DNA of 64,000 nt, taken from assembly GCF_003852545.1 (NCBI RefSeq), contig NZ_QAJR01000025.1, positions 1 through 64,000 of the forward strand. Direction: 5' to 3'. Below the pieces are notes generated by a model. That model was given only the letters and a program-made list of their open reading frames with translations. It had not been told where the DNA came from and ran no database searches. This DNA is from Acidovorax sp. FJL06 (lineage in GTDB: Bacteria > Pseudomonadota > Gammaproteobacteria > Burkholderiales > Burkholderiaceae_C). The translations under genes and the position numbers were made by a program. Each line of letters opens with the position of its first letter. Positions within the stretch are counted from its first letter, which is position 1. This document shows positions 46,835 to 55,289 of this stretch, piece by piece.

Positions 46835-48066
46835 GGCAGCACCTCGACAATATCTTCCAACATGCGCCGCACCGTCTGCCAGCGATAGTCGAGCGCACCC
46901 ATGCCGTACCAGTCGGCACGCTCGCGCGGCAGCTTTATCAACAGGGAGCGCTCGGGCTTGTTTCCGACGGCCTGGGTACGCACAAGTGCATCGAGACCGG
47001 ACTGTTTCGGCGTGTGAGCTTGATTCAGCGCATTCCATTGCTCGAGGAATTCGATGGTCCGCTGCTTGACGCGGGCTTCACTCGCGTCGGCAACGCGCAG
47101 CCACTCGAGATCCGCACCTGGATGGAAGATGCCGGCTAGTTTGGTTGTCGCGCGCCAATCGGCGTAGCGCTCATTGCAGCGGGCACGCAAATCGCCATCG
47201 TCGATGCCTTCGGCAATCAGCCGGTTGAAAACGATATGTGCGCCCTCGACTGCGAGGCTGAAGCGCTGCGCCGCCGCGATGTTGTCGCGGCATGGCTGGC
47301 TGAGCGCGAGCTGGCGGGCGGCCCATGCGCTGAACGCGGCAAAGCTGGTGTGGCCACCACTCAGTGCCCGCCCGGCCAAGTTGTTGGAAAGCAACTGGGC
47401 GCAAACCGTGTCGTCAAGGTCCTGCGCCGTAGTGAAGCGCTCCCGCAGGAAACGCGCTTCGGCCACGTCCAGCTTCAAAGTGAGACCGGCAGGCCAGTCG
47501 CCTTGCGCTCCGGGCGGCCGACGCACGATAGCCTCGAAGCGTTCCCCGGTGTCGTCGCTGCCTTCATCGGAGCTTACGACTTGCTGAACCTCGCCGCCAC
47601 GACGCCAATAGCGACAGAACTCCGCGAGCGAGCTTTGCGTGCGTACGATTTCAAACACGCGTAGACCGTTCCAGTAGGTCGAAGACGGACGCCGTGCGAC
47701 GCCTCCCTGCTCAACTACGGTGTGACCGATCACGCCATCAGGCGGCAGGCCCGCCGCATCATGGTTAGTCTTGAGCATCCTGGCGAATTCGTTCTCCGCG
47801 ATCTTCAGATATTCATCGAGTGGTTGGCGGCGGCGCTTGGCGTCCGGCCAATCCGCCCAATCCCGCATGATCTTCGGCACGGCGAGGAAATACCGTGCGC
47901 GCGTTTGAATCGTGGAGAAGCCGGGAAAGAGCGTATCAGCGTATGCATCGCGCAGTTGTCCAAAGCCCAGTTCATCCAGCGTGCCCGGTTCTTTCATAAG
48001 CGCGAGGACTTCATGCACGCGCTTGCGGTCCGTCGAAGAAAAGTCGATCCATCCAATACTGCTCAC
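46828..48066 (-). CDS. DUF6361 family protein
   Basis: A 412-aa soluble protein beginning SIGWIDFSSTDRKRVHEVLALMKEPGTLDELGFGQLRDAYADTLFPGFSTIQTRARY in short pieces typical of DUF6361: the SIGWIDFS start and the LFPG-x-STIQTRARYF segment near residue 50. Its function is unknown, and it is usually found beside PLD-like and helicase genes, as here. Start is GTG with AGGAG upstream. It overlaps the PLD gene, so DUF6361-PLD-helicase is a coupled operon. Confidence 0.75.
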   Translation of the reverse strand: MSSIGWIDFSSTDRKRVHEVLALMKEPGTLDELGFGQLRDAYADTLFPGFSTIQTRARYFLAVPKIMRDWADWPDAKRRRQPLDEYLKIAENEFARMLKTNHDAAGLPPDGVIGHTVVEQGGVARRPSSTYWNGLRVFEIVRTQSSLAEFCRYWRRGGEVQQVVSSDEGSDDTGERFEAIVRRPPGAQGDWPAGLTLKLDVAEARFLRERFTTAQDLDDTVCAQLLSNNLAGRALSGGHTSFAAFSAWAARQLALSQPCRDNIAAAQRFSLAVEGAHIVFNRLIAEGIDDGDLRARCNERYADWRATTKLAGIFHPGADLEWLRVADASEARVKQRTIEFLEQWNALNQAHTPKQSGLDALVRTQAVGNKPERSLLIKLPRERADWYGMGALDYRWQTVRRMLEDIVEVLPC

Positions 48067-48114
48067 CGAGGCTCCTGCCGATATTCATGCTGCCCGAAAC
48101 ATACAACTTTCACG

Positions 48115-48130
48115 CGATGGGATCTCATCG
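48115..48130. promoter_or_regulatory. Imperfect palindrome before the DUF6361 operon
   Basis: CGATGGGATCTCATCG is a 16-bp inverted repeat with one mismatched pair, in the 66-bp gap between the WYL gene stop and the DUF6361 start. It is well placed to be an operator for the WYL regulator, but no promoter boxes are clear. Confidence 0.3.
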
Positions 48131-48132
48131 TT

Positions 48133-49107
48133 TTACTTCGCATTGATATTCATAGGTATTTTTCGTACTTCGGTCACTGCCTCACCAAAACCCCGCAGCC
48201 ACCAATCCAGCATTGAGCTATCGATGACTGTGGCAGTGATCTCGAGTTGCCCATCTTTGCGCTCAACCACTTGTTGATCAGTGGACAGCGGTGACTCCAT
48301 AAGGTGCAATCCCGCACTGCGTTCAATGCGGAAGACCAGTCGCACCTTCTCCCCCTCACCAAACCCAAAGCGCCCGTCATCGTCATAGCGCTCGAGGTCA
48401 AACGTCTTGGGCCGCTCGAAGGTGAGCGTGGAAACTTCGGCCCCAGCGATGCGATGCAGTGCCAGGTTGCGTTCGTTGTCAAAGCCCTGGTAACGGCAAA
48501 CGAGATACAGCCGCGATCCCTGTTGCACCAGGCCCAGCGGCATCACGTCTGCGCTGGTGCGTTTGCCGCCTGCATTCTTGTATTCGATGTGCAGCCAGTG
48601 ATTGCTGTACAGCGCTTCGCTCACTGCCTCAAACACACCTGGAACAATCTTGGGCGGTAGCAACGGCTGGCTGGTCGCCACCACTCGTACCTTCCCGGGC
48701 CATTCGCGTTCCAGGCGGGCGCTGCTCTCCAGACCCAGATTGCGTCTCGCTTGACTGAAAAACGCATCCATGGACTTCATGAGCCGGGGCGGCAACAAGT
48801 TCTTGAGATGCTCCTCTGCCAATTGAAGTAACAGGGATTCCTGCGGCGTGAGGTTGGGTACAGCGAGTGCTTTAGCCTGCTCCAGCCATCGATAGCCATA
48901 GGGCTTACTGCTATCGTCGCGCTCGATCTCAAAGTGCTCGCTGAGCATTTCCAGCTGCCGCTGGATGGTGCGCAGTTCGCGCTCCATCCCCGCATGCTTG
49001 AGTTGCTGGTGCAGTTCACTGGCCGTGATCTTGCGGCCACGGGGAATTCGGCGCAGGAGTTCGACAGCGAGCAAGACCGTTTCGAGAGTGTCGGATCGTT
49101 TCGCCAT
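48133..49107 (-). CDS. WYL-domain transcriptional regulator
   Basis: A 324-aa DNA-binding protein. N-terminal winged helix (about 5-70: KITASELHQQLKHAGMERELRTIQRQLEMLSEHF), then a WYL domain (about 150-235) with LHIEYKNAGGKRTSADVMPLGLVQQGSRLYLVCRYQGFDNER, and a WCX C-terminal region. WYL regulators of this layout (BrxR/CapW-like) control many defence operons and are thought to sense nucleic acid ligands. It starts 1 bp after the DUF2779 stop and sits directly upstream of the DUF6361 operon. Confidence 0.88.
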   Translation of the reverse strand: MAKRSDTLETVLLAVELLRRIPRGRKITASELHQQLKHAGMERELRTIQRQLEMLSEHFEIERDDSSKPYGYRWLEQAKALAVPNLTPQESLLLQLAEEHLKNLLPPRLMKSMDAFFSQARRNLGLESSARLEREWPGKVRVVATSQPLLPPKIVPGVFEAVSEALYSNHWLHIEYKNAGGKRTSADVMPLGLVQQGSRLYLVCRYQGFDNERNLALHRIAGAEVSTLTFERPKTFDLERYDDDGRFGFGEGEKVRLVFRIERSAGLHLMESPLSTDQQVVERKDGQLEITATVIDSSMLDWWLRGFGEAVTEVRKIPMNINAK

Positions 49108-49108
49108 G

Positions 49109-50644
49109 TCAGATCTTCAAAGATGAGTTGGAGAACGCAGCCCACAGGCGGACCATGGCGTAGGTGTCGAGCGCGCAATACGCCAGAAGTTGTTGCTCAA
49201 TCTCAGCCTTGCGTGCCGCCGAGGTTTGCGGCGAAATCGCCTCCAGAAATGCCTCCATGGCCATGCCGCCATCCTGGACGCCATCGAGGTCACCGTAGTT
49301 CAAGTCTGGGCACAGCGCTGGGAGGACCGCCTTGATGCTCCAGCTCCCTTGCTGGCTGGGGTGGTAATAGTGCTCACGCGCCACAGGCAGGAGATCAACC
49401 ACGCGCTCGTTCAGTGCCAGGAGCGCTTCAGACAAACGTGGAAAACGCTGCGCCAGATCGCGGATCCGGGCCATCTCAAATCCAGCGTTGTAGACAAATA
49501 TGGGACCGCGTTCACCGCAGGCACTTATCAACGCCTCCGCAAAGGCTTTTGAGGGGTCCCCGCCCGACAGATCGAGGAACGCCTGCTGTTCCAGCTTCCC
49601 GGTACGTGCGAGGCGGTGCACGCTGAACTGAAACGGAATCTGCTGGTAGGGGCGCGTGCCTTTCCAGATCGGTACAGCGAACTGGATGGTTTCAAAGTCC
49701 ATGAAAAACGCGGGCAGCTTGTGCTGGGCCAAGTCTCGCAACGCACTCTTCTTGTCGAAGTACGACTCTCCCGTGAGCGTGACCGCCTTCACGCGCCTCT
49801 GCTTGTCATTAAGCAGCGCATCCGGTACATCGCGCAGTTCGCACACTCCGTGCGCCTCAACATGTGCTTTCAGCGCTTTGCTCTGAGCTCCGGGCAACCA
49901 ATGCAAGGGCTGCTCTGCTTGGGGCTCCTGGCTTTGGCAATAGGAGAAGAAACCACATTCATAGGGGGCGCTGCACTGTTCGCCCGTTGAAACGCGGGGT
50001 TCCTTCTTCTTCGCAATGATCCCGTGGGACTCTTCGATCCAACTGCGAACCTCTGTCCCGCGTGAAAGCGCTTCGTCGGTCAGATCTTTCTCGACCAGCA
50101 GCCCACTGTAGTCACCACCGCCTGGATAGACCCATGAACTGTCAATATGAGCCAGCGCAATCCCAGCCAGGGGAACCCCGGAGGAGCGAGCCAAAAAGGC
50201 TTGCACGGCGGCGTCGTCCCGGTGGTAGTGCTTGACGGAGGTGGAGGATTTCACCTCGACCATGCGCCAAGCCCGTTTGCCGCCTCGCTTGACCGGCAGC
50301 ATTACATCGGCAAAGGCCAGAGCCCCTTCGGCGCCGAACCCGGCCTCGAAGATCGGCTGGTTCGATTGCAAGAGCGCTTGCGTCTGCGCAAAGGCTGCTT
50401 CAAAGCCTCCCACTTTGAAATCGATCAGCGCGCCCTTGCCCTTGGGGTCATAGACCTGCCTGGCAATGTCGCCAACCTGGTTGCCCACCGTGAAGCTGGC
50501 CTGGGTGGCCGAGGAGTCTTCTCGCAGGTCCGGGCGATGTACCTCCAGCCACAGCCGCTTGGGGCACTGCCGAAACGCCAGCAGCTTCGATTTGGAAAGC
50601 ACACGCAAGGCAGACTCCCTCTTGTTTGAATGAAATTCTCCCAT
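49109..50644 (-). CDS. DUF2779 protein: Cas4-like nuclease fused to DEDD exonuclease
   Basis: A 511-aa protein with two nuclease-like parts. The N-terminal half resembles Cas4/PD-(D/E)XK: LAFRQCPKRLWLEVHRPDL near residue 22, WRMVEVKSSTSVK near 125, and cysteines in GEQCSAPYECGFFSYC near 225 that with the first Cys could bind an Fe-S cluster. The C-terminal half (DUF2779) starts FFMDFETIQFAVPIW near 314, a DEDD exonuclease motif, with later YNAGFEMARIRDLA and ALDTYAMVRLW. It lies in the defence array and directly precedes the WYL gene. Confidence 0.8.
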   Translation of the reverse strand: MGEFHSNKRESALRVLSKSKLLAFRQCPKRLWLEVHRPDLREDSSATQASFTVGNQVGDIARQVYDPKGKGALIDFKVGGFEAAFAQTQALLQSNQPIFEAGFGAEGALAFADVMLPVKRGGKRAWRMVEVKSSTSVKHYHRDDAAVQAFLARSSGVPLAGIALAHIDSSWVYPGGGDYSGLLVEKDLTDEALSRGTEVRSWIEESHGIIAKKKEPRVSTGEQCSAPYECGFFSYCQSQEPQAEQPLHWLPGAQSKALKAHVEAHGVCELRDVPDALLNDKQRRVKAVTLTGESYFDKKSALRDLAQHKLPAFFMDFETIQFAVPIWKGTRPYQQIPFQFSVHRLARTGKLEQQAFLDLSGGDPSKAFAEALISACGERGPIFVYNAGFEMARIRDLAQRFPRLSEALLALNERVVDLLPVAREHYYHPSQQGSWSIKAVLPALCPDLNYGDLDGVQDGGMAMEAFLEAISPQTSAARKAEIEQQLLAYCALDTYAMVRLWAAFSNSSLKI

Positions 50645-50668
50645 GTCGCACGGTCATCAAGATGTCGG

Positions 50669-51403
50669 TCAGGGAGTCATTGGCATCAGCGTTGTTGGCA
50701 ACTTCGGCGCGTACACCTCTTCAAGGATTTTTTCAGTGAGTTCGTACGCATCCATAACGTCATCAATAGAAACACTCACTCCCTCGTCTTGGCTCCCATC
50801 ATCGGCTAGCCATTTGATTGCCAAGATCACATCTTTTAAGTGAGCGTACTTTGGGTCAAGTAGAGCAATTGACTGGTGCAAGTTGATGGATCGCCGCTCT
50901 CCACTGGGCGCGACAAATCGCGGAAGCATCATTTCGCCAAGCAATGCTTTCATCGCAGTGTGGACACTGGCTATTGCGGCATCTGGCGCTGCGAAGAACA
51001 GCGCAAATGAGTTTTCAAGCGGTTTTGCAACTGAGCATGGACATGCTTCTGGAATCTGGAAGATTTGTAAGTGCGGCTGAAAGAACTTCGGCCTGAAATG
51101 ATCTTCGTGAACCTGCTGAGGTACTCCGTTCATGTCTTCCTCAACATGCCAATCCACGCTACCGGTGCCACTACTCGCCACGACCTCTTTGCATTGAACG
51201 TTCGAGCAAACCAGCATGCAGGAGTAAACATACCGGATCCATTCAGGCTGCCATTCTTCGTCGGAGTGATCCCGCGAGGAACTTTGCTCCTCCTTGACGA
51301 ATGAGTCTTCACGGATACGAAGAGGCGCTTTTCCGCATGTCGGGCACATCCAATCGTGTGTACGTCTGAGTGTGAACGAGTGCTTCAGGACGTGCCGGTC
51401 CAT
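50669..51403 (-). CDS. Zinc-ribbon, DUF4145-like protein
   Basis: A protein of about 244 aa. The N-terminus has CPTCGKAPL and later CMLVCSNVQC, a four-cysteine zinc-ribbon pattern followed by the YV/VV strand seen in DUF4145 proteins. The C-terminal half is helical with NLHQSIALLDPKYAHLKDVILAIKWLADDGSQ, fitting a HEPN-like bundle. Function unknown. It is AT-richer than its neighbours and is inserted between two copies of the DUF2779 5' end. Starts at 51415 (ATG) or 51424 (GTG) are possible. Confidence 0.65.
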   Translation of the reverse strand: MDRHVLKHSFTLRRTHDWMCPTCGKAPLRIREDSFVKEEQSSSRDHSDEEWQPEWIRYVYSCMLVCSNVQCKEVVASSGTGSVDWHVEEDMNGVPQQVHEDHFRPKFFQPHLQIFQIPEACPCSVAKPLENSFALFFAAPDAAIASVHTAMKALLGEMMLPRFVAPSGERRSINLHQSIALLDPKYAHLKDVILAIKWLADDGSQDEGVSVSIDDVMDAYELTEKILEEVYAPKLPTTLMPMTP

Positions 51404-51423
51404 GTCAACTCGCATCTGACGCA

Positions 51424-51534
51424 CATCGTGATGTGGGTCGCATCAAGCCCCTGTGCCGTCGAAGCGCCAGAGGCTTCGATTTGGAAAGCACATCCAGGGT
51501 CAACTCCTGCATATTTGAATGAAATCTTCCCATG
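51424..51534 (-). pseudogene. Remnant 5' end of a second DUF2779 gene
   Basis: Reading down from ATG 51532 gives MGRFHSNMQELTLDVLSKSKPLALRR, against MGEFHSNKRESALRVLSKSK at the intact gene start at 50644. DNA identity is also clear (GCTTTCCAAATCGAAG shared). The homology fades with indels by about 51430. This is a diverged, decayed duplicate 888 bp from the intact start, just after the AAA gene stop. Confidence 0.8.
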
Positions 51535-51543
51535 GGTTTGTTC

Positions 51544-53634
51544 TCACACAAACCCAATGGAGCGATTCGTGCCATGTTTCACCGCGCATTCGGCTTCGAG
51601 GGCCGACACGAGGGCGGTAGCAGACGTGATGGGCCGGAATCGGTGTTGACGCACCACGGCAGCAAAATCTCCCGGTGTCAGCGGAACCACTCGTGAAATC
51701 CTGGCACGCTCCTCCGGCAGCGGTTGCTGCAATCCGAGTCCGTCGCAGTGACGCAACAGCAGCCCCCACGCTTGGTCGGCACGCAGAAAGTCGAACTTCA
51801 CTTTGAGATCAAACCGGCGCAGCGCGGCCTGGTCCAGCCCTTCCATCAGGTTGGTCGAGGCCACAAAAACCCCCGAGAAGGATTCCATCTGGGTCAGCAT
51901 TTCGTTGACCTCGCTCACTTCCCAGTTGTGTTGGGCGCCCCGTCGGTCCTGCAGAAAGCTGTCCACCTCATCGATCAAAAGGATTGCGCCGTCGTTTTGC
52001 GCTTCGCGGAAGGCTTTGGCGATGTTCTTTTCGCTCTCACCCAGCCACTTGGATTTCAGATCGGACGCGCGTTTGACGAGCAGAGGAACGCCGAGCTGTT
52101 GAGCGAGCCAGCGACCGTAGGCGGTCTTTCCGGTGCCAGGCGGCCCGTACAGACAGAGCCTGCCGGAGCGCGCAGCGACGAGGCCTGCTGCTACGGCGGC
52201 CAGATCCACATCGGCATGGATGAAGCGTGGGTCGTAAACCTCGGGCAGTCTGTTTGGATCGTGCGAGAGCAGCGGACCGTGTCCCTGGGCTTCCATGGTG
52301 CTGGAGATCAAGCGCTCCAAGGCAGCTGCCGTCTTTTGAGGGCCAAGGTCGTCCCGGATCAAGCGGATGACTGAACTCGCCTTTGCGACCACCGCAGGAG
52401 CAAGGGCTTCGGCCTCTGCGATGCGCGAAATTTGGTTGGTATCAAGAAGCTCACCGCAGCTGCTTTGCAGAATCCGCTCGCGCTGCGTCTTGGGTGGAAT
52501 GGGCAACTCAAACACCATGTCAAAACGGCGAATGAAGGCGGGATCGAGACCTCGCATGGAGTTGGACATCCACAGTGTGGGCACCGGGTTCTCTTCCAGC
52601 ATCCGGTTAATCCAAGCCTTGCGCAGCTGGGCGGTGCTCTTGCTGCCGAAGAAGCTGTTTCCATCGTTGAAAACATCCTCTACCTCGTCAAAAGCGATCA
52701 TTGCCTGCTGTTGCGAGAAGAAACTCTGTGCAGCACGAAAAGCCCGGAGGCGGTGTTCTCCATTGATCGGGTCACCGTCTGCATCTTCGCTGGCGACTTC
52801 GAACAGCTCATACCCCATCTCCTTGGCCAAGGCTCGCGCCAGCTGGCTCTTGCCTGTTCCCGGTGCACCTTGCAGGAAGATGTTCACGCCACGCCGACCA
52901 GTGGCCATGGCATTGCGCAGATAGGGACACAGAATCTCCAAGGAGGACTGGATGTGGCTGTAGTCGGCCAAGCTCAGTTGAGCAGGGCCTGCCGCAGACA
53001 CGGTACCGCGCAGCAGGCTGATAGGGTCGGCTTTGGAGGCAGCCATCAGGTCAGCAAACCCTTCAGAGAGCAGATCCAGCTTGTAGCGCAATGCGCCACG
53101 CCCCCTCCGGTCCATCATGACCAACCCCGACCTGGCAAGAATGCCGGTGGCGCTCAGCGAAGCGCGAATGTCTGCCTCGGGCAGATCAAGAATGATGGAC
53201 AAGGCATGAATGATCTTGACGGAAGACAGATCGCCCAGCCATTCAGACGCGTCATCAAGGAGACGCTCGTTATGAATGGACACCGTGAACTCCAACACCT
53301 TGCAATCGATCATGCTCAACCCCACCAGGTTGGACAATTGATCGATGTTTTGGCTCAGAAAGGTTGACTGGCGCTCCCCATACCACTGCCCCTCAGCCTT
53401 CTGGTGCAACTGGCGCAGTTCGGATTGCACTTCTTTCTGATCAAACTCGCGTGTTTCGGGATCGATCCAGTGACCGAGCCCGATCACATCTGCCAAGGTG
53501 TCATTGTTGAACCCATGGGGGTGCACAAACTGGCGGTACCCCCCCAGTGGAACCAGAACGCGAAGCAGCCAGAGGCGAATGATCGGTTCAATGCTGCCTG
53601 GGTTGTATGAGATTGCCGCTCTACGTTTTGCCAT
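51544..53634 (-). CDS. Two-module AAA+ ATPase
   Basis: A 696-aa protein with two AAA+ modules. Module 1: FLQGAPGTGKSQLARALAKEM near residue 253 with Walker B MIAFDEVEDVF and a sensor/Arg segment RRFDMVFELPIPPK. Module 2: CLYGPPGTGKTAYGRWLAQQL near 495, ILLIDEVDSFLQDRRGA, NLMEGLDQAALRRFDLKVKF. The first 240 residues are an unknown helical domain. Such CDC48-like remodelers occur in defence islands and as general chaperones. It is the first gene of the minus-strand array. Confidence 0.85.
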   Translation of the reverse strand: MAKRRAAISYNPGSIEPIIRLWLLRVLVPLGGYRQFVHPHGFNNDTLADVIGLGHWIDPETREFDQKEVQSELRQLHQKAEGQWYGERQSTFLSQNIDQLSNLVGLSMIDCKVLEFTVSIHNERLLDDASEWLGDLSSVKIIHALSIILDLPEADIRASLSATGILARSGLVMMDRRGRGALRYKLDLLSEGFADLMAASKADPISLLRGTVSAAGPAQLSLADYSHIQSSLEILCPYLRNAMATGRRGVNIFLQGAPGTGKSQLARALAKEMGYELFEVASEDADGDPINGEHRLRAFRAAQSFFSQQQAMIAFDEVEDVFNDGNSFFGSKSTAQLRKAWINRMLEENPVPTLWMSNSMRGLDPAFIRRFDMVFELPIPPKTQRERILQSSCGELLDTNQISRIAEAEALAPAVVAKASSVIRLIRDDLGPQKTAAALERLISSTMEAQGHGPLLSHDPNRLPEVYDPRFIHADVDLAAVAAGLVAARSGRLCLYGPPGTGKTAYGRWLAQQLGVPLLVKRASDLKSKWLGESEKNIAKAFREAQNDGAILLIDEVDSFLQDRRGAQHNWEVSEVNEMLTQMESFSGVFVASTNLMEGLDQAALRRFDLKVKFDFLRADQAWGLLLRHCDGLGLQQPLPEERARISRVVPLTPGDFAAVVRQHRFRPITSATALVSALEAECAVKHGTNRSIGFV

Positions 53635-53951
53635 GATGGTGGTCTCTCCTTGTCGATGAGATCCATCATCCGGGTGGCTGCGACGTAATGTGTCGCATGC
53701 AGTGCGGGTGGAAGGGCTACTGTGTGCTCGCGCAGGCCGCCACGCTTCGAATACGAACCGACGGGGGCGGTCAGTTCGCAGCAGGTTTTCAAGCTACAGG
53801 TTGCTCAGTGGAAGCGTGCCAAGTGTCGCGGATTTTGATACCTGGATGCGTGAACAGCACAACACTTCCAAGACGAATCAGCATCCATAATGTTCCGTAC
53901 CATCCAGTTTATCCCGCAGGTTCTGCGGTGCACATCACGTTAGACATCACA

Positions 53952-54524
53952 ATGCAACCCCGCTCATTGCTCCGCAGCCAATTGCTACGCGCATGGCATA
54001 GCTGTATCGAAGGTGAATACTCGGATCAGTTGATCAATTCGGAACGGGGTTTGCAGATCTACTTTTGTAGACATCTCTTGGACGAATTTAAGAACTCTGG
54101 TGTCGAGCGAAGACTTTTCATTGAGCCTCGGGTGTCCCTCGCTGATCAGCCAGATGCGAGGTATCCAGACATCGTCGTGTGCCACACCCGTAGGATTATC
54201 GGTGTGGTGGAGATCAAGTATTTACCCCGAACGCGCCCACAATACGACAAGGATTTGAATACCCTATCTTGGATGTCAAAGCACGGCGCAGAAGTGAAGC
54301 TTTCGAACGACCGCTACCGGGGAGAGAGAGAAGCCGCAAGGGAGTATCACTTGGCCGAGGACGCAGTTCTATGCTGGGCCGGTGTCTATACTGCACCAGA
54401 GGTGCAGATCACTCACCCCTCTGACACGCAGCTTCAGAAAAGACTGAGTGTGATGCACGCCATTACAGAGTCGGGAAAGCCTGCAAAAGTACTCCCACCG
54501 CTACCTCCGAAAGGCGACGCCTAA
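53952..54524 (+). CDS. Small PD-(D/E)XK nuclease-like protein
   Basis: A 190-aa protein. Residues about 57-82 read RYPDIVVCHTRRIIGVVEIKYLPR, that is D-x(13)-E-x-K, the core of the restriction-endonuclease-like fold, preceded by a helical region with GLQIYFCRHLLDEF. The length suits a stand-alone DUF-type nuclease. No methylase is beside it. It is divergent from the AAA gene across a 317-bp gap in which I see no clear operator. ATG 53952 is chosen; no strong ribosome site is seen. Confidence 0.6.
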   Translation: MQPRSLLRSQLLRAWHSCIEGEYSDQLINSERGLQIYFCRHLLDEFKNSGVERRLFIEPRVSLADQPDARYPDIVVCHTRRIIGVVEIKYLPRTRPQYDKDLNTLSWMSKHGAEVKLSNDRYRGEREAAREYHLAEDAVLCWAGVYTAPEVQITHPSDTQLQKRLSVMHAITESGKPAKVLPPLPPKGDA

Positions 54525-54538
54525 CCCGTCGTATATGA

Positions 54539-55096
54539 ACTCCCCCACAAGGGCAAGAAACTAGGGCATCGGGAAAGCCGCGCGAGCGCAGGCTCATCGA
54601 AGATGCGGATGAGAGGCGGGCCAAACGCTTCTTTGCAGATGCGCGATTGCCCCGTGCTGAGCGTGCCGAACTGGAGGATTACAAGAACTCTGGCTACAGC
54701 CGAGGCCACATGGCGCCTGCGGGGGATATGCACACACCGACGGTCATGGCCCAAAGCTTCAGTCTGGCCAACATGGTTCCCCAGATTGCCCAGCACAACA
54801 GTGGCGCCTGGAGCAAGATCGAACAGGACACACGGCACTACGTGAAACGTGCCACGGGGGATGTGTTTGTGATCACTGGGCCGGTGTTCACATATGCGTG
54901 GCCACGCATCGGCGCCAACGGAGTGAAGGTGCCCACTTACCTTTTCAAGCTGGTGTATGACGCCACCACCCAACGGGTTTGGGCACATTGGCAACAAAAC
55001 CGGGACGGTGAGTCAATGGGTCGGCCGATCAGCTATCAGGAGCTCGTAAACCGCACAGGCGTTGAGTTCCTGCCAAGAAACGCATTCCAGCACTGA
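54539..55096 (+). pseudogene. 5'-truncated DNA/RNA non-specific endonuclease (NUC1)
   Basis: The frame from 54539 to 55096 encodes the C-terminal two thirds of a NUC1/NucA-type nuclease: FFADARLPRAERAELEDYKNSG, then YSRGHMAPAGDM with the catalytic His, SLANMVPQIAQHNSGAW with the metal-binding Asn, and FVITGPVF. The N-terminus and signal peptide are missing and no ATG lies in frame before the core; the earliest usable codon is a TTG at 54647. The usual DRGH is SRGH here. Probably inactive. Confidence 0.8.
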
Positions 55097-55230
55097 CCAT
55101 CAGCTCCGCAAGCAGCCCCGCGAAGCATCAGGCTGCATTTGAATTCCGTTGGGTTCCACATATACCCATTGCCATCCAGGTAACCCCCGCCCTGACCAGC
55201 CTCTCATTGGTCTGATTTCACCCTACCCAC

Positions 55231-55266
55231 AAGCCCGGTGCACGTTTGCGTGCCCCGGGCTTTTTT
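55231..55266 (+). terminator. Terminator-like hairpin before the glycine-zipper gene
   Basis: A stem AAGCCCGG-T-GCAC with loop GTTTGC and its complement, then six T residues. It ends 12 bp before the Shine-Dalgarno of the next gene rather than after a gene. Confidence 0.85.
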
Positions 55267-55289
55267 GCGTCCATCGCAAGGAGCTTTCC

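Noticed and set aside
41679-53634. Classical DISARM or BREX system
   Set aside because: No DNA methyltransferase, DUF1998, PglZ or BrxC-like protein is present, although PLD, helicase and WYL parts recall them.
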